From contig JANUWF010001938.1 of assembly GCA_026120185.1 (NCBI GenBank), positions 992,001 to 1,056,000 of the forward strand: a stretch of 64,000 nucleotides of DNA, in the 5' to 3' direction. The notes under the pieces were generated by a model, which was not told where the DNA came from, searched no databases, and saw only the letters and a list, made by a program, of their open reading frames with translations. Of this stretch, positions 25,059 through 37,722 are shown one piece after another; position 1 is the first letter of the stretch, and the number at the start of each line of letters is the position of its first letter. Made by a program: the position numbers and the translations under genes. The stretch is from Voacanga thouarsii (taxonomy: Eukaryota; Streptophyta; Magnoliopsida; Gentianales; Apocynaceae).

Positions 25059-26947
25059 CTAAGCTCGTAGAAACCCTCTATTCTCCAAGTAAGATACGAC
25101 TTTCCCAGCCATCTCATTTGGAGGAGGGCAAACTCCATTTTTCTGCTGTATCTCGATCTGCAAAAGGGAGGAATGTGTACCATCACAAGGTAGTTGATAA
25201 AAGTTCAGAGGGGACACAATTTCCTCATGCCTCAAATTCTAATATCATAGTTAAATCGGTTCATCATTTAAAGAGATATTATCAATGGTTCCCTCATAGC
25301 ATTCCACAACAACGCACCTCACAATTCAAAGGAGGTTCATAAGGATCATCTATTCCAGTAAAACCTGCAAGATAAGCATATCAGTTAGAGCTAGATGAAG
25401 TTTCAAACTTATGCCATAAAATTAATAAAAGTTTCAAACACTAACTGATTGATTAAACCTGACAAAAACCATCCTGTTATCATAATTGGCATGTGTGGTC
25501 AGCATATAGAAAAGTGTTGGATGTATTTTAATTCTGTTATTAAAAAAAATAATACAAAAGTTCTGTCTGCCAATAAAATGTACTATTATATACTTAGAGA
25601 AGCACACAATCCTTGTTTAATGGCTTTCAAAAGTAATGCTTTAAAAAACTACAGTTGCATGTAACGCAGGGACCCTGCCACCACAATCATGTCCCAGAGG
25701 TGAGGAGAGCAAATGTCCAGCCATCATCCTTTGAACACAGATTATTGTATTTGTCTTTTCATTTCTCCATTCCCTTCACGGGACTGGTGGACATTTAATG
25801 TTTAAAAATTATAAAATCTAACAAAATTTAAGTAGCCCGTAGCAATGACCCCATGCAGAAAAAGAAGAAAATATACCTTTAATCTTTCCAGAGCGTGCAA
25901 GCTTGTAAAGGCCCTTAGGATCTCTTCCCTCGCACAATTCTAGAGGCATATTCATGAAAACCTACAAGTATACAAGGTTAAAACAGTAAGATGCAGCACA
26001 AGTAGTCCGACAAACTTGAGGAGTACAATGATGACGAAACCACACCTCAATGAAATTTGCATCTGGCAGCAATGCACGGCAAGCATCCCGGTCCTTTCTA
26101 TAAGGAGATATAAGACTAGCAATGCAAATCAAGCCAGCATCTGCGAATAGCTTTGCAACTTCGCCTAAATAAATGGTAAAAAGAAGTTACAATAAAAACA
26201 CATACATGGTAACAGAACAAACATTTTGATTATTTAAAAAATAATAATAAAAAAAATCCCAAGAGAGAGTGTGACTATCTGTCTGACCAAAAGGAAAATC
26301 CTTCCTAATTCCTTTTCGTTCTTTACCATCAATAAGTTCAACTTTTATCCAATGCAAGCACATCAAGTTTTGAAGCAATTATTAAGAGAAACAAGTTTCT
26401 GTGAATCTTTAAAGAACAATCCAGAAGCATTTTACCTCTTGTCTGAACAATGAAGAATCTGGATCAATTGAATTCATTCTATGAAAACACACTTACCAAC
26501 CCTACGTATATTTTCCGTCCGATCTTCTGGCATGAAACCAAGATTCTTGTTTAAACCATGGCGAAGGTTGTCTCCATCAAGAATGTAGGAAAGTTTTCCT
26601 CTAGAATGTAGCTCTCTACCAAGAGAATATGCAAGTGTGCTTTTACCTGCATGTTTTGAGAAAAGGCATTACACACTTTAGAGAGGCAGCTTCAGACTAA
26701 GACGTCAATCCCATTAAAGATTTAGACAAAGTTTATCTGAAGATTAATTGTCAAGGAATCTGGAAACTAAACAAATGGACATTTAAACACAAAATGTTTC
26801 AGAATGTAACAAGTAGTAGTGACCTGATCCACTGAGACCTGTGATCCATACAACACATCCCTTTTGATTAAGTAGCTTTTGCCTTTCTTCCTGCCCAACT
26901 GGACATTCATGCCAGAAGATGTTTGTTGAATTGCCCAAGGTGGACAT
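25059..26947 (-). CDS. APK3: Adenylyl-sulfate (APS) kinase, cytosolic type
   Basis: Six coding exons in transcript order: 26947-26824, 26646-26497, 26164-26046, 25961-25877, 25364-25318, 25157-25059 (207 aa, all in frame). The enzyme transfers phosphate from ATP to APS to make PAPS, the sulfate donor for sulfotransferases. Motifs seen: the P-loop GLSGSGKST (residues 38-46, split by the first intron), [64 protein letters not shown] and [12 protein letters not shown]. All are characteristic of the family and intact. The protein starts [12 protein letters not shown] with no transit peptide, like the cytosolic Arabidopsis isoform rather than the plastid isoforms. A non-coding first exon probably ends at 28317 with a donor GTACTC, so the leader carries an intron of about 1.35 kb. 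The gene is head-to-head with the J-domain gene. Confidence 0.95.
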
Positions 26948-28316
26948 CAAGACACAATACTCTAATCTTTCCTATTGAGAAATAAGCAGTCAGACTCAAC
27001 CATTTTAACTAGGTAGCAAAAGGAGATCCTAGATGTTTTTCAGAGAGAGAACCTCAGCTAAGAAACTTCATAATGATGGAAAGCAAATTAGAGATAAAAT
27101 CTTACTCAGAGAAGGATAGGACCTTGGGCTAAAAATAACCAAAAAGTAGTGAGAGATTCTTTTTATAGTACCTCTTTCCTCTTGAACAACTTTCAGGAAA
27201 TATTAGACCACTTTTCAGCTGTACATCTTAGTCCCGATACTCAGTTCGAGATTGATTGTAACATAATTGGAGTTAGCTGACTTCCAGGGTTCCAAGTGAA
27301 AATATTTCTAGATGTTCCAGAAACTTGACTAGTTATATAAGATTGGAATTAAGTAGCAGTGTCACCACAACAACAGAAATACCCATAGAATAACTATATG
27401 ATAGTAGTGCATTGCAAAGAACGATAGAATATGATATCTTTGTTGCAAATAGACGCTAATGTTAGTACCATATGACTTTGTTATCCTACGATCTGAAAGA
27501 GTTCCTTCAGGTATCTGACAACACTCGTTAGGTTCCAACAGTACAGCTTGCTGGTTTTCTACTTTGACATCTAGCTCAAACCTTTAGATTATGAAAAACC
27601 ACAGTGACAATCCTCCAATGCTTTTACAATATGACAGTGCAAACAAAATTCATCCCTTCCTTGTACTCTGAGAACAACATTACATGGTGAAGATCACCCT
27701 GATCTAGCATGCAAAATGCCAATAGTTAGCTTGAAACCTTTGATAAACATATCATGGGGCTCCTCAAATGTTAAGCTATTGAGACAAAGCTTCCCCGCAG
27801 TTAGCCATTGTTTGGGTAGTGTTCAACAGCAAATATAGAACAGCAGGTTTCACATTTGAATTTTGTATCTATTGTAATGTTCTGCAGAAGCTCACATTCT
27901 ACAAATGAAAAGTTCTCCACAACTATAGACAATCACGAACAAAAGGATTAAAATGCAGCTATTTTTCAAGTCTAAATCCACAATGTGATCCATATTCCAA
28001 ATGAAACCGGGAGAAATGCCATTAGATCATAAATCACTTCGGCATTGCCAAAAAACCAATCTTTTTCATTGAACAGCAAAAAAAAAAAAAAAACCCTTCA
28101 AAACACCATATATATTTTCACAATAAAATGGAATCCAGCCAGGTACCACAAACAAGCATAATAAACATGCAAACCAACTATTTAGAATCACAATGGATAA
28201 ATGAAATAAACCTCCAGACACGAAAAAGGATCCGAGGAAACAGCTATGAGCAAATGCAAATGCATCAAATTTCCTACAACACAATCAAAATAAATTTTAA
28301 AAAAAAAATCGAGTAC

Positions 28317-28500
28317 CTTTTGAAGCGAGAGAAAGGATGCAAAATCCCAAGTTCCAGTACACAGGGGCGAAGAAATCCCTTGTGCCTCTTTATGCAAGAG
28401 AAGAAATGAGAAAACGAAAAAGGGCAGTCTGAAATGGGAATTAGTGGTCGATTTTCTCGTTTCTTGAATGTGGACGTTTTTGTGGAAGGGAAGCTGTGTG
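28317..28500 (-). other. Probable non-coding exon 1 of the APS kinase gene
   Basis: On the minus strand a pyrimidine-rich leader ends CTTCAAAAG|GTACTC. The matching acceptor is CAATAG just upstream of the coding exon, near 26973. The 5' limit is a guess. Confidence 0.45.
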
Positions 28501-29004
28501 ACATCATTAGTAGTTAGTGTACTGTTCCATACTAGGAATTAGAGCGAAGCGTGCAAACTACTTTTCCTCGAGTGTGTGCGCCCATTTACTGACGCATTTG
28601 ATTTGCCTTTTCAGTTTTCACCGACCCACTACTACAAGACTAGTAACGGAATCCCGCTGACGACTGCCGGGTGATGCTCGATCGGCCAGCTGGGTTGCCG
28701 CGTGCAAGAGCCTCAGAAGTGAATGCCCAACGGCAGAGTCCCTTTCTCGGTTGTCCAGTGATCTGGCGAATTGCAGTTTGGGTTTCTTGGACATAAACGC
28801 TGGATATTGTTAATTAGCCCAAATTAAAAATTGGGCCAAAGTCATTAGGCCCAATCCGTATGGCATGATTTGCTCTTTCAGGTCCAGGTTCAGGGGAAAA
28901 AAAAAAAGTTCCAAGTTTTGACTCCTCGGCCTCTCCGCTGCAGTGAGCTCCAGTGCTCCACCATCCGCAACACCTCGAGGCCAGGTCTGGCATCCAAGAA
29001 TCAA

Positions 29005-32000
29005 ATGCAGGCATTTATTTTATTGGGGCCTACTGCGATTGACGGCGGTGGAAGCTCCCCCAATCGAAATCTCTTGATTAACCCATGGTCCTACTGCTGC
29101 TGGGGATTCAACTGCCGAAGTGGCCAGCCAAGGCTCAGTCGTCGACCTTGGGGCTCAGTTACTGCTTCAGCTGCCGTGAACGGCCAGCAGCAGAATCACT
29201 ACGCCGTCCTTGGCGTCTCCTCAAATGCTTCCTCGTCCGATATCAAAAGAGCCTATCGTCTTCTTGCTCTTAAGGTATCTACCTTTACAGACGATTGTCT
29301 TTTGTATCTGTGAACTTTGGTGCGGGACAGGTGATAAATTATTGTCTTTCTGATTTAGATATTTAAAATTTTTTGGCCTGCTATATAAATCCAATACTAT
29401 AGTTCGTGAATTAAGATGGAACACCCTAAAAAAGTTTTAAAAAACTGATCTTGTGATACTTCAACTAGCTCTCTGGTACTTTATTTGGTTGCTGATATGT
29501 ATTATCAATAATTAATGATTTTTTAGTGATAACGTACTCTAAGATAACAGTGGTGCAGGTTGAAGCAAAGAAATATGTACTAATCTGATAGACTTTAAAG
29601 GTTAGAGCCTTTTTAAAGAAATTCATCTATCGCAAAATAAGTTGCTATAGGATGTAGAGAAGAGAAGAAAAGTGGTGGGGGAGAGAAAAGAGAAAAGGCA
29701 GAAAGCAGTAAGAAATTTCTCCTGAACTGACGTTTTCAAACATTATTTCAATAATGTACAAGGATTGTGTAGCAGATTTTGATGGATGTATCTTACGGTT
29801 AGAAATTCATAAAGAATGATCCCTTGATGGTAGAGAGCATGAAAATGTGAATGGATTAACTGCCAACTTGTCAAGATCATTTGAAATTTATAGCACCTAG
29901 TGCAGAAGCCAAGGAGCACAATCAGAATTCGTAGTGTCTATGCTGGTAGCACTGTTAATAGTACGATATAAGAGATCAAAAGAAAGCATATTAAGGTAGA
30001 CAGACACTATTGAGATCATGGAAGTCATTGTGCTCAGCCCTTTTCTTTCTCATGATGAGTAAAACTATTGATCCTTCAGTGGTCTAAGAGCTGCATAAGT
30101 TTTCTCCATTTTGTGCCAGGATTTCTACTGGGTGCTTCTGCAAATCTATCTTGGTTGATAGAGTGATAACATTGTAGGAGAACTTGGAAGCAACCAATTT
30201 ATAGATCAAGGAAGACCAATCTCGACTTAAAATACCGCAAGGAAAAGAACAAAAGGGGAACACGAACTTTATCAGACTAGTAATTAACAAAAATAAAATT
30301 CTAATTCTTGTCCATTGACATGAGAATTGGCCTGTAATTAAAATGTTGGAGATATATAGGCAATCTTAACTTTTTGAAGAAATTTGTGCATTATCTAATA
30401 TTAATTAAGACCACAAGGCCTGAATTTACATGCTTTCACTTGGAAGAACTTGCTATTTTCGATTCAAGAAAGTGAAGGAGGCAATGAAAAATGTGTAGGA
30501 AAAAGTAATTGAAAGGTACTTACTTTTCAGGAAACAGGCATGAAAGAAATGATATATTATCAGGGTTCCTAACTTTTATTGTGTTGTTTTCATTTCACAT
30601 AGTTGTTGCTGTTTCATGTTAATATTGTGCCACGTAATAATCATGATAATAACCAATTTGCATAATGGTCATTTTCATAGAGTTTTCAGTATGAATGGAT
30701 TTTTTAAAGTTTATTTAAAGCCTTATTGAAAGAAAATTGGTAAATGTCTTTGTTCATTATTTTTACCGACTTGGTGGTTCTTAATTTTCTCTGTACTTAA
30801 AATGCACGAATCCATGAGTTATGTGGTTGGTGGAACTATGAAATTTGAGAATTGGGACCTTTTGAAAGTGGACTACAAGAGAAGGGTGCAAATTGCGTGA
30901 TCTCCCACAGCGGTCATGCTCTACATTGATGCTAGAAATTTTCAAAATTTGACACCTTCAGATACCTAACGTGTCATTCATTCCTTTGACCTGAGATTTG
31001 TTCTATGAATGCTCTTTGTTAGGATTTGTACTCATTTCAGATAATCATAAGCAATGCAACTGAGACTACTGCTAACAGTAAATAGATTGCGACTGCAGTA
31101 TCACCCTGACGTTAGCAAGGATTCAGGTGCTGATGAGACTTTTAAGAGCATCCGTCTTGCATATGATGTGAGTGACTTGATTCCCTTTTTAATGTGACAT
31201 GTGGACGTTTTTTTCAACCAACTAAACATAATTACTTGACCTGGTCCATATCCTTCTTATCTCCTTTTTTTTTTTCCACTTTATTGGGTAAATAAAAGCT
31301 AATAATGAAGTTAACTGTAATATTTTCCACTGATTGCAGGATTTTAGAACTAACTGCAGCATTTTAAAATCTTATGACCAGAAGAAATTCTTGGTTTTAT
31401 ACTTTCATGGCTCTGAATCTATAGAAATAGCTCTGTTCCTGCTTGCTTTCCATTTCTTGGACTTGGAAAAAAAATGCACTACTATTACTTGCATCCTGTT
31501 GCAGAAAACTTTCTCATGGCGATATTTCTGAAAACTTGGTTAGAAGCTGCAACAGTTTGCTGAAAATTTGTGATGGCAATTGGAAATCTGTGTTGTTGCA
31601 GATATTGTCCAATGAGACGTCAAGAGGTCAGTATGATCGAGCACTTCGGTATCAGAGGGAGCATAACAAGCCCTTGGCATGCCAGAGCTCAGATTATGAC
31701 GGTGAATATGAAGATGAATTAAGGATCTATAGATGGGCATACCTTAGGCGAAAAATGCAACATGAAAAACATTGGCAACAAAACCAGCAGAGATATTCCT
31801 TTTATGATGAACCAGACGAGGCATCAGATGATGCTACTGAGGATGAAGAGCGAGGCTCTTTTGTGGAAGTCCTTAAATCAGCCTTTCTGACCTTGTTTCT
31901 AATGCATACTGTCGGTATACGGTTATCGCTCACATTTTGTAGCCTTTTGGCCTTTGTTGACAGAAAGCTGGACGCTGGGTACAAGATTGGTTATTTAATT

Positions 32001-32213
32001 GCTTGGATAGTTGGAGGAAGAGGTGGCATTTTACTTACACTGTGCCTTTCGTTTGCAAGTTGGGTTTGCGGTAAAACCAGCAGCAGCCTGGTTGCTCTGA
32101 TAGTCGTGGCCATGTGGTTTGGCTCGAACCTGGCAAGATTCGGTCCACTTCCACAAGGTGCTGTCCTTGCATTGTTGTACATGTCCATCAAGCTACAAGT
32201 TGATGTAAAGTGA
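29005..32213 (+). CDS. J-domain (DnaJ) membrane protein, probably plastid
   Basis: Three coding exons: 29005-29274, 31099-31167, 31602-32213 (316 aa, in frame). Residues 1 to about 60 are Ser/Arg/Gly-rich without many acids, suggesting an organellar transit peptide. The J-domain spans about residues 65-130: HYAVLGVSSNASSSDIKRAY, then the essential HPD in YHPDVSK (encoded right at the exon 1/2 junction), then FKSIRLAYD and ILSNETSRGQYD. An acidic linker (DEPDEASDDATEDEE) leads to a C-terminal part with three or four hydrophobic segments (AFLTLFLMHTVGIRL, GYLIAWIVGGRGGILLTLC, SSLVALIVVAMWFG, AVLALLYMSIKL). J-proteins recruit and stimulate Hsp70. Here the J-domain would be tethered to a membrane. 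No zinc-finger or DnaJ C-domain is present. The first intron is large (1.8 kb). Confidence 0.85.
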
Positions 32214-32733
32214 TTTCCGTTGCTTCTGTTAAGGGGATCTGTTCTTTGTGTCTGTAAATATATTCCTCATAAGAAAAGCAAGGTCTTTGATGATTCGTTC
32301 AGAATCCTGAATGTATTGGAGGATAATCGCTTGTTCCTCAGCTGTACATGCTCTAGTGCATATTTAAACTTGAGAATTTCTGATCCGGCTTAATTTGATG
32401 CAGTTAATAAATGGTCAAGAATTCTACACCATGTTGAGATGATCCAAATTCCTGCTGTACATACAATTTTACAGATGGGCATGTTTGGGTTTGAAACATC
32501 TTGTGATTTAATTTCTATTGAATAATTATCAATGTTCGACATGATAATTGTATGCTAAGCTACACATTGCAGTCTGAAAGTGCCATCTATATATTATTGA
32601 ATGGTCAATTGATACCCGAAGGAAAGAATCAATCCAATAATGTAATATCTATAAAATTTCATCTATTCTCTTGCATTCTATCCACCGCCAATTATAGAAA
32701 TGGAGATACATACTAAGAATAATTCCATAATAA

Positions 32734-32985
32734 CTAAGTGCTCTTTGCTTTCCGTATCTCTTTGACATTCCTCCACAAGTATCTTCCGCTGGCCATGTCA
32801 ATGAATAGCCAGAAGCCATTCTGCATCGTCTGGAACGTACTCTTGGTAGGCAGAGAATCATGAGAAGGCGGGAATGGAGTACCTTGTATTTCTTGTGCTT
32901 CTTGGGAAGAACGAGCCGTCCTCCAGGCAACATAGGCGGCCAATAGAGCAGAGAAAAAGACCAATAGGAACCTCATGGGACACAT
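32734..32985 (-). CDS. Small single-pass membrane protein (83 aa)
   Basis: A single-exon ORF. An N-terminal hydrophobic segment (RFLLVFFSALLAAYVAWRTA, residues 5-24) acts as signal anchor. A Ser/Pro-rich linker is followed by a well-structured C-terminus (NGFWLFIDMASGRYLWRN) and a basic end. I recall similar short plant proteins with this C-terminal block annotated only as 'methyltransferase-related', but no methyltransferase domain is present, so I give no function. The start could also be the second Met (residue 4). Its 3' end converges on the J-domain gene. Confidence 0.65.
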   Translation of the reverse strand: MCPMRFLLVFFSALLAAYVAWRTARSSQEAQEIQGTPFPPSHDSLPTKSTFQTMQNGFWLFIDMASGRYLWRNVKEIRKAKST

Positions 32986-33488
32986 GTTGAGATGAGATGA
33001 GACAGCAAGTGATAGAGATTGTAGGATAGGAAGCCCAGAAAGAAAACAACAATGGAAAGCGGATAGGGTAGAAGAGGGTGTTGAAGGACAAGAAGCCTAC
33101 TTTTTGAGAAGGATTTTCTTCTTGAATCTTGGAAGGAAGAAAGGAAGGAGGAGGAATGGAGGATGGTGTGAGAGAGGTGTTGACTATGGAGGGTTGTTAG
33201 AGGACTAGTTTATAAGAATAAAGAGTGGTAACATGTTTGAAAAATCAGAAGGCGTGTTTGCTTTGAACGAGTAATGGAGTATTGGTTTTAAAGAGTCAAA
33301 GGGGACCTTCTTCACCAATTCTCAAATTCGGCCATTTTGTGTAATTTTGTCATTTTACTCCGTCGTCTTCTATTAGATCAATCAATGACAGCCAAATATT
33401 GGTTGGGCAGAATTTGAACGGGTCCAAAACCATTTTTTTTTTATTAATAGGCTTCTGTTTGTATATATTTATGCATATATATTAAAGT

Positions 33489-33838
33489 TGTTATACAATT
33501 AGGGTAGTGTTAGAATAAAATCTACACACTAAGAAAATTCTAACTATTCTTTGCACAAGAATTTCTCTTCAAACTTCTCTCTTTTTTTCTCTCACAATTC
33601 TTTCTCCAATCTTTCTTTCACTAATCTTTCTTTCACAAAATGATGGTGTATTACAAGCTTAGAGAATAGCTCTATTTATAGAGCTCTAATTAGTGAAATA
33701 CATCATGGCATACATCATCTTCAATTAATGGTGTCTCCACTAAATGGTGGACATCCATAAAAATCTTCTAATAATTCACATAAATCCATAATTAGTGGAG
33801 CCTCTACTAATTAATGGAGATTTCAATAATTCATAACA
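33489..33838 (-). repeat. 3' LTR of copia element B
   Basis: Starts TGTTATGAATTA on the minus strand and is preceded by the polypurine tract (complement of CTCCCCCTTGG, 33839-33849). Confidence 0.92.
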
Positions 33839-33963
33839 CTCCCCCTTGGATGTCCATCCATACATAAAGAATATGCCTCGTTAAAACCTTACTAGATAAA
33901 AACCCAGTGGGGAAAAAAAATCTAGTGAAGGAAAAAGAGTACACTATTCTATATGCATGTTTA

Positions 33964-36099
33964 TTACTCCCCCTGATGAGATGATTCCTTTAAATCTTTA
34001 AACCGACGCATACCGATTTTATATCTCAACTTTTCAAATGTTGCCGTCGGTAAAGTCTTCGTGAAAATATCTCGCGAGGTTGTCACATGACCGAATTTGT
34101 AGCACATCAATTTCACATTTCTTCCGGAGTTCATGAGTAAAGAAGAATTTTGGTGAAATATGTTTTGTCCGATCTCCTTTAATATATCCTCCTCGTAATT
34201 GAGCTATGCAAGCTCGCATTGTCTTCATAAAGAGGAGTTGGAATACCTTTGATTGATGATAATCCACAACTTTCTCGGATATAATGAATCATGGATCTTA
34301 GCCATACACATTCTCGACTTGCTTCATGAATGGCTATAATTTCAAGCATGATTTGAAGAAGTAGTCTGCTATAGATTGTTTCGTAGAACGCCATGATATA
34401 GCAAGTATTTCCACATGTAAATAGATAGCCCGTTTGAGAACGTGCTTTATGTGGATCGGATAAATAACCAAAGATCCGCATAACCTATCAATGTTGGACT
34501 GGTTTTATTTGAATAAAATAATCCGAGATCAATTGTACCTTGGAGATATCGAAGGACTTGTTTAATTCCATTCCAATGTCGTCGTGTTGGTGAAGAACTA
34601 AATCTTGCTAATAAATTGACAATGAAAGCAATATCGAGCCGTGTGTTATTAGCAAGATACATCAATGCACCAATTGCACTCGAGATATGGTACTTCAGGA
34701 CCAAGGAGTTCTTCATCATTTTCTTGAGGTCGAAAAGGATCTTTATCCACATTTAATGATCGGACGATCATTGGAATACTCAATGGATGTGCTTTGTCCA
34801 TGTAAAATCTTTTTAGCACTTTTGCTGTATATGTTGATTGATGAATAAATGTTCCACTCTCCAAATGTTCAATTTGTAAACCAAGGCAAAATTTGGTTTT
34901 ACCAAAATCCTTGATTTCGAATTCTCTTTTTAAATAATCAATTGTTTCTTGGAGCTCTTCAGGAGTTCCAATAAGATTAATATCATCAACATATATAGCT
35001 AATATCACAAATTTAGAACCAGATTTCTTAATAAAAACACATGGACATACCTGGTCATTTTTAAATCCCGCTTTCAATAAATATTCACTAAGACGTGTGA
35101 ACCACATGCGCCCAGATTGCTTCAGGCCATATAATGATTTCTGCAACTTGATGGAGTAAACATTATTTATTGGATGTTGAGAAAAATTTGCTTCCACATT
35201 TTTATTTTTCAATGAAGCTTGATACAATTCAACTAAATGCTTAGCCGTACGACAGTTTCGTGACCAATGACCTTTCATGCCACATCTATAACATATATCC
35301 TCATGCTTTTCTTCAATTTCTTTTTCTTTTCCCTTTTGATCTTTTCTGTTCCACTTCAGGTGGCAAGTATTTCTCACAGTTTGATTATAATTGTGATAAG
35401 AGAAATATCGAGCGTGACTACGACCATAACCACGACCACGGCCACGGCCACGGCCACGACCACGACTATAACGATGGCTTCTGCTGGAGCCAACAGCATT
35501 CACTTCGAGAGTCTTGTAGAGCCGATTGGTCCGGCTTCATGATTTCTCAATAATAACTCATTATTTTTCTCTCGCAATGAGGAGGGCAGTAATTAAATCT
35601 GTAAATTTTGTATACCCCTTTTCTCGATATTGTTCTTTGCAGGACAATATTCGAGGCATGAAAGGTGGAGAATGTCTTCTCCAACATATCTTCATCGATC
35701 ACTTTTTCTCCGCATAATTTTAATTGAGATGTAATTTTATACATTGCGGAGCTATATTCATTCACGGTTTTAAAATCTTGCAACCTCGGGTGCAACCATT
35801 CATACCGTGCGAGTAGGTAGTACGACCATCTTCGAGTGGTCAAATCTTTCTTTTAAATTTACCCACAGGCCATATGGATCTTTTTCGGTAAGATATTCCA
35901 TTTTCAAATTTTCATCGAGATGACGACGAATAAAAATCAAAGCTTTAGCCTTGTTTTGTGCGAGATGCACTATTATTTGCTTGAATAGTTTCACTAAGGC
36001 CTTCGACATTTAGATGCATTTCTGCATCGAGAACCCATGACATATAATTTGTTCCGAAATATCAAGGGCTACAAATTCGAGTTTTGCGATGTTAGCCAT
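33964..36099 (-). pseudogene. gag-RT fusion remnant of copia element B
   Basis: Gag begins at the ATG at 36099-36097 and is broken by frameshifts (open parts 36009-35800, 35843-35547, 35503 onwards). An uninterrupted 284-codon ORF (35503-34649) carries the Arg-Gly-rich box, the zinc knuckle CYRCGMKGHWSRNC and then, after HPINN, switches in frame to the RT part (SIKLQKSLYGLKQSG) including an intact YVDD. RNase H follows in pieces (34752-34447, 34481-34179). A protein uniting nucleic-acid-binding gag and the RT palm would be odd but is probably a deletion by-product. Confidence 0.85.
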
Positions 36100-36197
36100 A
36101 GAGATCAATAAATGCGTACTGTCTTACGGCTTTAGTAGCAGCGAAACTCGTGCTTAGTCTTCGGCTTTTGTACCGGTAGAGACTCGTGCTGATAACG

Positions 36198-36554
36198 TGT
36201 TATAAAATTAGGGTAGTGTTAGAATAAAATCTACACACTACACACTAAGAAAATTCTAACTATTCTTTGCACAAGAATTTCTCTTCAAACTTCTCTCTTT
36301 CTTTCTCTCACAATTCTTTCTCCAATCTTTCTTTCACTAATCTTTCTTTCACAAAATGATGGTGTATTACAAGCTTAGAGAATAGCTCTATTTATAGAGC
36401 TCTAATTAGTGAAATACATCATGGCATACATCATCTTCAATTAATGGTGTCTCCACTAAATGGTGGATATCCATAAAAATCTTCTAATAATTCACATAAA
36501 TCCATAATTAGTGGAGCCTCCACTAATTAATGGAGATTTCAATAATTCATAACA
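36198..36554 (-). repeat. 5' LTR of copia element B
   Basis: Near-identical to its partner. It carries a duplicated ACACTAC giving the 7-bp length difference. The primer-binding sequence CGTTATCAGCACGA follows directly (36197-36184). Confidence 0.92.
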
Positions 36555-37127
36555 AAAGTCAATTATTAAGTTGATTTCATGCCCTTAAATTAAAATTATA
36601 AAACAATTCTTTTTAAAGAATATATAAATATTATTTTTAAATTTTATAAAAATTTATGGTAGTATTTATGAAAATGAAATGCATGAGGTAGGCAAATGGT
36701 GGGTGGCATCTAAATGGATTTCCATTTTTTTTTTCTTTTCTTCCTTTTATCAGGAAAAGATTCCTGCTACGATTACTAGTCCTATCCTAGTGGACATTTT
36801 TGGTGGTGCTTTCTCCTCCAATGAGAACGTCTTCCTTTCTATTGTTTTTCCCAGTCAGTGCCTCAAATTCCTCCACCCCCTTTTTAGAAGGGGTTGGGTT
36901 AATGATATGCCAAAGTGTGGAATAATAATATGCATCCACTTTGATCTACACCTACTCATTTTCGCCTTTTTTTCAATAGTTATTGCCTCTTATTTATATG
37001 CATGAATGATTGAATTAGGAGTTTGATTGTATATAAAGGTCTTGGTTGGGTGCTTCAAGTCATAGCTATACTCTTAATTAATCCCACATCAGTCCAAAAG
37101 AAAGGTCTCAATGCTTCAATTTACTTA

Positions 37128-37385
37128 CTCCCTCAGTCATTTAATATAAGTCGTTAGATTTAATTTCATACATATTAAAATTTTTAAAAATAATGTGACT
37201 TTATATTTTTTTCTTCTTAAATGTTTTGGAAACAAGAGAAGAAAAAATAATACATAAAGATAAAAATATAAAAATAGTTTTAAAACCTTCCTCAAAAATC
37301 CCTAACGACTTATAATTTAAAACAACAAAAGTAGTCCCTAGTAACTTATATTACGAGACTTATATTATGAGACGGATGATGGAAG
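37128..37385. mobile_element. Degenerate Stowaway-like MITE
   Basis: Left end CTCCCTCAGTCATTTAATATA (37128 onward, preceded by TA). The right end ACTTATATTATGAGACGGAT is its rough complement. AT-rich core, no coding capacity. Confidence 0.6.
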
Positions 37386-37722
37386 ATATATAATCAATCA
37401 AGACAAGGTGAAAAAATTTAGAACATCCCTTCCTTGTCTGCCCACGGTCTATTGCTATTTGGTTGAATTACAAATAGCAAATTTGTTTGGAAAGATTTAC
37501 AGATTGGTCAATAATTAGATGGACTGAGTACCTCTTCTCATGAGAAAAATCTATTCCCTGTGAACCAATTTGAAAAGGAGAAAATTCTAAACCTTGCAGC
37601 CATTAATGTGGAGATAGTATGGATGCAGAGATATAGAATCAGAACGGGAGAACAGTATACAATGCCTTGCGAAAAATCCTAAAGAAAGGTAAGCAAAATT
37701 TTAATACAGCATATAGAGAATC

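Larger units (their letters stand above)
33489..36554 (-). mobile_element. Ty1/copia LTR element B, internally deleted (gag-RT chimera)
   Basis: LTRs at 36198-36554 (5', 357 bp) and 33489-33838 (3', 350 bp), with a perfect target duplication AAAGT (33484-33488, 36555-36559). The two LTRs differ by about four substitutions and one 7-bp insertion, so this is the youngest of the three family members here. The internal region is only 2359 nt. Sequence from the gag zinc-knuckle region runs directly into the reverse transcriptase, so protease, integrase and the N-terminal part of RT are missing. It must depend on other copies in trans. Confidence 0.93.

Noticed and set aside
31334..31601. Open reading continuing upstream of J-protein exon 3 (and another ORF from 31334)
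   Set aside because: The J-domain reads correctly only if 31168-31601 is spliced out (AYD|ILSNET); the open stretch is intronic.
34649..35503. Splicing as the cause of the gag-RT junction in element B
   Set aside because: The borders of the missing segment, judged against element C, do not have GT-AG consensus and show filler bases, so an ordinary deletion or template switch is more likely.
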